A DNA stretch of 11,514 bases, taken from assembly GCA_023441105.1 (NCBI GenBank), contig JAEZQX010000287.1:1-11514 (forward strand). Direction: 5' to 3'. Position numbers and translations under genes: made by a program. Each line of letters starts with the position of its first letter. The stretch's first letter is position 1. Shown here one piece after another: positions 7,239 to 11,514 of the stretch. The DNA is from Pseudomonadota bacterium. Its GTDB lineage: Bacteria; Pseudomonadota; Gammaproteobacteria; Burkholderiales; Burkholderiaceae. The notes beneath the pieces are model-generated. The model searched no databases. It saw only the letters and a list, made by a program, of their open reading frames with translations, and was not told the origin of the DNA.

Positions 7239-7307
7239 TATTCATCGGCGCAGATGTGTTTTGGTATCTACCTACGCTAATGAATCTGGTGAGACCCCGT
7301 TGGTCGC

Positions 7308-7340
7308 TGCTTCGGATGCCGGTCTTCATCAGGCGAAGCA
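7308..7340 (-). other. Bulged hairpin downstream of nrdB
   Basis: TGCTTCG (7308-7314) pairs with CGAAGCA (7334-7340), and inside it GATG (7315-7318) pairs with CATC (7327-7330), leaving a 3-nt bulge and an 8-nt loop. It lies about 180 bp after the nrdB stop. No T-run follows on either strand. It may stabilise the nrdB mRNA end or assist factor-dependent termination; function unknown. Confidence 0.4.
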
Positions 7341-7520
7341 TGCGCGAGGAGGTCAAGATGCCATGCCGGCGAAGCGCCGAAAGCTGGCAAACGGCAGATG
7401 AAAGGAAGGAAAGCGTGGCGACGGCATCACCTGGCACGGCAGGGACCATGCCTGTTTCCGAAGACCGCTTCCCTTGCAACTCCCTCAAGGCGATTCCTGT
7501 GCGGCGGTGATCCGCTTGTC

Positions 7521-8798
7521 TCAGTCCCAGGCCAGCGCGCCGCCGGTCTGGTACTCGGTGACTCGAGTCTCGAAGAAGTTCTTCTCTTTCTTCAAGTCGA
7601 TCATCTCGCTCATCCACGGGAACGGATTCTCCTCGTTCGGGAAGAGCGGGTCCAGTCCGATCTGCTGCGCCCGCCGGTTGGCGATGAAGCGCAGGTAGCC
7701 CTTGAACATGGACGCGTTCAGGCCGAGCACGCCGCGCGGCATCGTGTCCTCGGCGTAGGCGTACTCGAGCTCCACCGCGCGCTTGAACTGCTGGCGGATG
7801 TCGTCGCGGAACTCCGGCGTCCAGAGGTGCGGGTTCTCGAGCTTGATCTGGTTGATCAGGTCGATACCGAAGTTGCAGTGCATCGACTCGTCGCGCAGGA
7901 TGTACTGATACTGCTCCGCCGCGCCGGTCATCTTGTTCTGCCGGCCCAGTGCCAGGATCTGCACGAAGCCGACGTAGAAGAACAGGCCTTCCATCAGGCA
8001 GGCGAAGACGATCAGCGAGCGCAGCAGCTTCTGGTCGTTCTCCGGCGTGCCGGTCTTGAAGTGCGGATCCGTCAGCGTGTCGATGAACGGAATCAGGAAC
8101 TCGTCCTTGTCCCGGATCGACTTGATCTCGTGGTACGCATTGAAGATCTCGGCTTCGTCCAGCCCCAGCGACTCGGTGATGTACTGGTACGCGTGGGTGT
8201 GGATGGCTTCCTCGAAGGCCTGGCGCAGGAGGAACTGGCGGCACTCCGGCGCGGTGATGTGGCGGTAGGTGCCAAGCACGATGTTGTTGGCCGCCAGAGA
8301 GTCCGCCGTGACGAAGAAGCCGAGGTTGCGGCACACCAGCCGGCGCTCGTCCTCGGTCAGCCCGTTGGGCGTCTTCCAGAGCGCGATGTCGCGGCTCATG
8401 TTCACTTCCTGCGGCATCCAGTGGTTGGCGCAGGTGGCGAGGTACTTGTCCCAGGCCCACTTGTACTTGAACGGCACCAGCTGGTTGACGTCGGAAGCGC
8501 CGTTGATGATGAACTTGTCTTCCACGCGCACGCGGCGGTCCGAGGCGGCGGCCAGCGACGAGGCGGCTGGCGTCGCATCCGATGATTGCGGCAGCGCTGC
8601 GGCACGCGCCTGCGACGGCGCTGCCTCCGCGCGCTTCACCGGCGCAATGGCGACATCCTGGTTGAAGGCGGACTGCGGGGAGGAACGGGGGGCTGCCGCG
8701 GGTTGCCTGCTGGCGTCCGGGGAAGCGGTGGACCTGTCGGTCCGGTTGACGGGCCGCTCTTGCGGCCGGGCGAAAAGAGGTTCGTCCCAGGAAAGCAT
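7521..8798 (-). CDS. nrdB: Class Ia ribonucleoside-diphosphate reductase, beta subunit (NrdB)
   Basis: A 425-residue ferritin-fold subunit that holds the di-iron centre and stable tyrosyl radical used by NrdA to reduce ribonucleotides under aerobic conditions. Predicted metal ligands are Asp166 ('TADSLAANN'), Glu197 and His200 ('EEAIHTHAY'), Glu270 ('ACLMEGLFF'), Glu304 and His307 ('RDESMH'). Tyr204 stands where E. coli has radical Tyr122, so this is a Tyr-radical type rather than the Phe-containing class Ic. The C-terminal tail '[10 protein letters not shown]' is the expected NrdA-docking peptide. The start 'MLSWDEP' is typical of betaproteobacterial members. Residues ~7-88 are a Ser/Ala/Pro/Gln-rich, probably disordered stretch before the fold begins at '[20 protein letters not shown]', which makes the protein longer than the common 350-390 residues. 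A GAGAG Shine-Dalgarno (8808-8804) lies 5 nt before ATG. The gene follows nrdA after 265 bp and has its own promoter candidate. Confidence 0.96.
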   Translation of the reverse strand: MLSWDEPLFARPQERPVNRTDRSTASPDASRQPAAAPRSSPQSAFNQDVAIAPVKRAEAAPSQARAAALPQSSDATPAASSLAAASDRRVRVEDKFIINGASDVNQLVPFKYKWAWDKYLATCANHWMPQEVNMSRDIALWKTPNGLTEDERRLVCRNLGFFVTADSLAANNIVLGTYRHITAPECRQFLLRQAFEEAIHTHAYQYITESLGLDEAEIFNAYHEIKSIRDKDEFLIPFIDTLTDPHFKTGTPENDQKLLRSLIVFACLMEGLFFYVGFVQILALGRQNKMTGAAEQYQYILRDESMHCNFGIDLINQIKLENPHLWTPEFRDDIRQQFKRAVELEYAYAEDTMPRGVLGLNASMFKGYLRFIANRRAQQIGLDPLFPNEENPFPWMSEMIDLKKEKNFFETRVTEYQTGGALAWD

Positions 8799-8800
8799 CT

Positions 8801-8864
8801 AATCTCTCGCTTTAGCTAGAAGTAGTTAACTGCCATGACTAACTGCTTGTGCTAACGCGAGATT
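8801..8864 (-). promoter_or_regulatory. Inverted repeat in the nrdB leader overlapping the ribosome binding site
   Basis: On the minus strand AATCTC (8864-8859) can pair with GAGATT (8806-8801), and TTAGC (8855-8851) with GCTAA (8816-8812), with a small internal loop between. The 3' arm covers the GAGAG Shine-Dalgarno at 8808-8804, so the fold would partly mask it. The 34-nt loop holds a direct repeat of GCAGTTA (plus-strand TAACTGC at 8827-8833 and 8840-8846). Structure is seen; regulation is inferred. Confidence 0.4.
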
Positions 8865-8885
8865 CACCAGTTATGCAGTGGGCAA

Positions 8886-8914
8886 ATCATACGGCAGCTG
8901 TATAGCAGTTGCAA
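8886..8914 (-). promoter_or_regulatory. Candidate sigma-70 promoter for nrdB
   Basis: On the minus strand a -35-like TTGCAA (8914-8909) is separated by exactly 17 bp from a -10-like TATGAT (8891-8886; five of six consensus bases). An AT-rich patch just upstream (about 8915-8937, with AAATTTTCGAAAT) could act as an UP element. Transcription would start near 8879 and give a leader of about 80 nt. I looked for NrdR boxes (ACA-N-ATAT-like palindromes) around it and did not find a convincing one. Confidence 0.5.
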
Positions 8915-8982
8915 CGGATTTCGAAAATTTCAACTTGACTTCGATGCGGATCACACCACGCGTCGCGCATCGCTTTCGCGAG

Positions 8983-9009
8983 ACCGGCAGGCATGCATCG
9001 CCTGCCGGT
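8983..9009 (-). other. Perfect 10-bp palindrome after nrdA
   Basis: ACCGGCAGGC (8983-8992) and GCCTGCCGGT (9000-9009) form a perfect 10-bp stem around a 7-nt loop, 55 bp after the nrdA stop. No T-run follows on the minus strand, so it is not a standard terminator. It may protect the nrdA mRNA from 3' decay, attenuate read-through into nrdB, or be a dispersed extragenic palindrome. Confidence 0.5.
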
Positions 9010-9012
9010 GCG

Positions 9013-9031
9013 CGCATCGCGCGGCGATGCG
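9013..9031 (-). other. Second palindrome after nrdA
   Basis: CGCATCGC (9013-9020) and GCGATGCG (9024-9031) form an 8-bp stem with a 3-nt loop, directly beside the 10-bp palindrome. CGCATCGC recurs at 8966-8973. The two stems together make a tandem hairpin between the nrdA stop and the nrdB promoter. Confidence 0.5.
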
Positions 9032-9063
9032 AGGCGCGCGCGTGATGCGCTCGCGCCGCCGCG

Positions 9064-11514
9064 CTACTGGCAGGCCTCGCAATCCGGATCGGCGATGAGG
9101 CAGGCCTTCACCGCTGCGTCGTCGCTCGCGGAATTCGCGGCGGCGGCACCGTAGGAGAAGCCGGCGGCATTGCCGTTGCTCGACACCGCGTTGAGCTGGC
9201 CGACGCGGTCGGAGGTCGACTTCTCGGCGTGCGTGGCGCCGATCGTGCGCAGGTAATAGGTGGTCTTCAGGCCGCGCTGCCAGGCGAGCAGGTAGGTGTC
9301 GTGCAGCTTCTTGCCGGAAGCACCGGCCATGTAGATGTTGAGCGACTGCGCCTGGTCGATCCACTTCTGCCGGCGGGCTGCGCATTCCACCAGCCAGCGC
9401 GCATCGATCTCGAAGGCGGTGGCGTAGATCTGGCGCAGCGGCGCCGGGATCCGGTCGATCTTCGCGGCGCTGCCGTCGAAGTACTTCAGGTCGGCGACCA
9501 TCACCTCATCCCACAGCCCGGCCTGCTTGAGGTCGCGCACCAGGTAGTCGTTGACCACCGTGAACTCGCCCGAGAGGTTGGACTTCACGTAGAGGTTCTG
9601 GAAGGTCGGCTCGATGCACGCGGCCACGCCGATGATGTTCGAGATGGTGGCGGTGGGCGCGATGGCGATGCAGTTGGAGTTGCGCATGCCGTGCGCCGCG
9701 ATGCGCTCCCGCAGGCTGCTCCAGTCCATCGTCTGCGACATGTCGACGTCGACGTAGCCGCCGCGCTGCTCGGCCAGCAACGCCAGGGTGTCCTGCGGCA
9801 GGATGCCGCGGTCCCACAGCGAGCCACGGTAGCTTGCGTAGCGGCCCCGCTCCTCCGCCAGCTCGGTGGAGGCCCAGTAGGCGTGGTAGCAGACCGCCTC
9901 CATCGACTGGTCGGCGAAGGTCACCGCCGCCTCGCTGGCGAACGGCACGCGCATCAGGTGCAGGCAGTCCTGGAAGCCCATGATGCCCATGCCGACCGGC
10001 CGGTGCTTCAGGTTGCTGTTGCGGGCCTTGCCGACCGCGTAGTAGTTGATGTCGATAACGTTGTCCAGCATCCGCATGGCGGTGGCGACGGTCCGCTTGA
10101 GCTTGGCCTGGTCCAGGACCACGGCGCCGCTGCCGTCGTCGGCCGGTTTCATGTGGGCGACCAGGTTCACCGAGCCGAGGTTGCAGACCGCGATCTCCTG
10201 CCCGTTGGTATTGAGCGTGATCTCGGTGCACAGGTTGGAGCTGTGCACCACGCCCACATGCTGCTGCGGCGAGCGGATGTTGCAGGGATCCTTGAAGGTG
10301 ATCCAGGGGTGGCCGGTTTCGAACAGCATCGACAGCATCTTGCGCCACAGGCCCAGCGCCGACACCTTGCGGAACAGCGGCAGCTCGCCGGAGGCGGCCT
10401 TGCGCTCGTAGCCGAGATAGGCTTCCTCGAAGGACTTGCCGTACTTGTCGTGCAGGTCCGGGACGTCCGACGGCGAGAACAGCGTCCATTCACCGTCCTC
10501 CACCACCCGCTTCATGAACAGGTCGGGGACCCAGTTGGCGGTGTTCATGTCGTGGGTGCGGCGGCGATCGTCGCCGGTGTTCTTGCGCAGCTCCAGGAAC
10601 TCCTCGATGTCCATGTGCCAGGTCTCGAGGTAGGCGCATACCGCTCCCTTGCGCTTGCCGCCCTGGTTGACCGCCACCGCCGTGTCGTTGACCACCTTCA
10701 GGAACGGCACGACGCCCTGGCTCTTGCCGTTGGTGCCGCGGATGTGGCTGCCGAGCGCGCGCACCGGCGTCCAGTCGTTGCCGAGCCCGCCGGCGTACTT
10801 GGCGAGCAGCGCGTTCTCCTTGATGGCCTCGTAGATGCCGTCCAGATCGTCGGCCACCGTGGTCAGGTAGCAGGACGAAAGCTGCGACCGCTGGGTGCCG
10901 GCGTTGAACAGCGTCGGCGTCGAGCTCATGAAGTCGAAGCTCGAGAGCAGCTGGTAGAACTCGATGGCCCGCGCCTCGCGATCGATCTCGTTGAGCGCCA
11001 GGCCCATGGCGACACGCATGAAGAATGCCTGCGGCAGCTCGATGCGGCGCTCGTCGATGTGCAGGAAGTAGCGGTCGTAGAGCGTCTGCAGGCCGAGGTA
11101 GGTGAACTGGAAATCACGCGACGCGTCCAGTGCCCTGCCGATCCGGCCGAGGTCGAACTGGGCGAGGCGCTCGTCCAGCAGGCCGGCGGCGATGCCGCGG
11201 GCGACGAACTGCGGGAAGTACTCCGCGTAGCGCTCGACCATCTCGGGCTGGCCGACCTCCTCGCCCAGCACCTCCCGGCGCACCGTGTGCAGCAGCAGCC
11301 GCGCGGTGACCTTGCTGTAGGCCGGATCCTTCTCGATGTGGGCGCGCGACGACAGGATCGCCGACTTGTAGACCTCGTCGAGCGGCACGCCGTCGTAGAG
11401 GTTCTTCATCGTGTCGTCGATCACCGCGTCCGCCGACACCGCGTCGCCGAGGCCTTCGCAGGCGGTCGCCACCAGCGCGCGCAGCGCGCCGATGTCGAGC
11501 GGCCGGGCGATGCC
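9064..11514 (-). CDS. nrdA: Class Ia ribonucleoside-diphosphate reductase, alpha subunit (NrdA), 5' end missing
   Basis: The frame is open to the right edge, giving the C-terminal 816 residues of the catalytic subunit that reduces NDPs to dNDPs. Visible catalytic parts: 'SSCYL' with the first active-site Cys at 10872-10870; 'SNLCTEI' with Asn, thiyl-radical Cys (10230-10228) and Glu; 'AVCNLGS' with the partner Cys; and the Tyr-Tyr radical-relay pair in 'TTYYLRTIG' (9258-9253). The C-terminal 'CEACQ' has a CxxC pair (codons 9079-9081 and 9070-9072) that would pass electrons from thioredoxin or glutaredoxin. The right end ('[15 protein letters not shown]') appears to be the tail of an N-terminal ATP-cone region, and the missing part should hold the rest of the allosteric activity domain and the start codon. 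The GTG at 11472 is internal and not a start. nrdB follows in the same direction. The promoter and any NrdR boxes would lie outside the window. Confidence 0.96.
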   Translation of the reverse strand, partial: GIARPLDIGALRALVATACEGLGDAVSADAVIDDTMKNLYDGVPLDEVYKSAILSSRAHIEKDPAYSKVTARLLLHTVRREVLGEEVGQPEMVERYAEYFPQFVARGIAAGLLDERLAQFDLGRIGRALDASRDFQFTYLGLQTLYDRYFLHIDERRIELPQAFFMRVAMGLALNEIDREARAIEFYQLLSSFDFMSSTPTLFNAGTQRSQLSSCYLTTVADDLDGIYEAIKENALLAKYAGGLGNDWTPVRALGSHIRGTNGKSQGVVPFLKVVNDTAVAVNQGGKRKGAVCAYLETWHMDIEEFLELRKNTGDDRRRTHDMNTANWVPDLFMKRVVEDGEWTLFSPSDVPDLHDKYGKSFEEAYLGYERKAASGELPLFRKVSALGLWRKMLSMLFETGHPWITFKDPCNIRSPQQHVGVVHSSNLCTEITLNTNGQEIAVCNLGSVNLVAHMKPADDGSGAVVLDQAKLKRTVATAMRMLDNVIDINYYAVGKARNSNLKHRPVGMGIMGFQDCLHLMRVPFASEAAVTFADQSMEAVCYHAYWASTELAEERGRYASYRGSLWDRGILPQDTLALLAEQRGGYVDVDMSQTMDWSSLRERIAAHGMRNSNCIAIAPTATISNIIGVAACIEPTFQNLYVKSNLSGEFTVVNDYLVRDLKQAGLWDEVMVADLKYFDGSAAKIDRIPAPLRQIYATAFEIDARWLVECAARRQKWIDQAQSLNIYMAGASGKKLHDTYLLAWQRGLKTTYYLRTIGATHAEKSTSDRVGQLNAVSSNGNAAGFSYGAAAANSASDDAAVKACLIADPDCEACQ

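Larger units (their letters stand above)
7146..7520. other. 375-bp intergenic region: histone-gene leader plus nrdB 3' flank
   Basis: No convincing gene lies here. The right part (about 7300-7520) follows the nrdB stop and contains hairpins at 7308-7340 and 7367-7379, without a T-run, so no standard terminator for nrdB is evident. The middle (about 7250-7290) is AT-richer than the surroundings and is the likely promoter zone for the histone-like gene, but I could not pick confident -35/-10 boxes. The left part (7146-7240) is the structured leader described separately. A plus-strand open frame at 7358-7510 (50 codons) has a good Shine-Dalgarno but codon use unlike the neighbours, and is not called as a gene. 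Confidence 0.6.

Noticed and set aside
8799..8940. NrdR-box pair in front of nrdB
   Set aside because: I searched for paired ACACwATATwTwGTGT-like palindromes and found none that fit. If NrdR acts, its sites are probably before nrdA, outside the window.
1..11514. A new defence, mobile or biosynthetic system
   Set aside because: Every gene of normal size belongs to a known family and no transposase, integrase, toxin, nuclease or synthase gene is present.

Overview
The window is GC-rich, densely coded bacterial chromosome. It looks like a betaproteobacterium, plausibly Rhodocyclales (Azoarcus/Thauera-like). This rests on the mix of a DUF3426 protein next to an adenosine-kinase-like PfkB protein, a lysine/alanine/proline histone H1-like protein ending in a [15 protein letters not shown] tail, and class Ia ribonucleotide reductase genes with betaproteobacterial-style sequences. 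The taxonomic call is inference from remembered family members, not from a search.

Layout, left to right. Positions 1-2050 carry two plus-strand genes: the 3' part of a membrane-anchored DUF3426 protein and a PfkB-family kinase. From 2011 to 6408 a minus-strand cluster reads yggT, then hyuA, then hyuB. hyuA starts 4 bp after the yggT stop, and hyuA/hyuB share an ATGA overlap. The hyuB 3' end overlaps the kinase 3' end tail to tail by 40 bp. From 6432 to 7145 lies a histone H1-like gene on the minus strand with a strong intrinsic terminator and a repeat-containing, foldable leader. From 7521 to 11514 lies ribonucleotide reductase on the minus strand: nrdA (5' end outside the window) followed by nrdB. 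They are separated by 265 bp that hold a good promoter candidate for nrdB, a possible RBS-masking hairpin and tandem palindromes after nrdA.

Functionally, NrdA and NrdB form the aerobic class Ia enzyme that makes deoxynucleotides. The H1-like protein probably binds DNA. The kinase may act in nucleoside or sugar salvage. HyuA/HyuB form an ATP-dependent amidohydrolase or carboxylase-type pair of unknown substrate. YggT is a small membrane protein of poorly defined role.

I saw no mobile element, CRISPR array, tRNA or rRNA, and no convincing undescribed multi-gene system. The less ordinary points are the yggT-hyuA-hyuB arrangement, the leader structures of the histone-like gene and nrdB, and the low-complexity N-terminus of NrdB.
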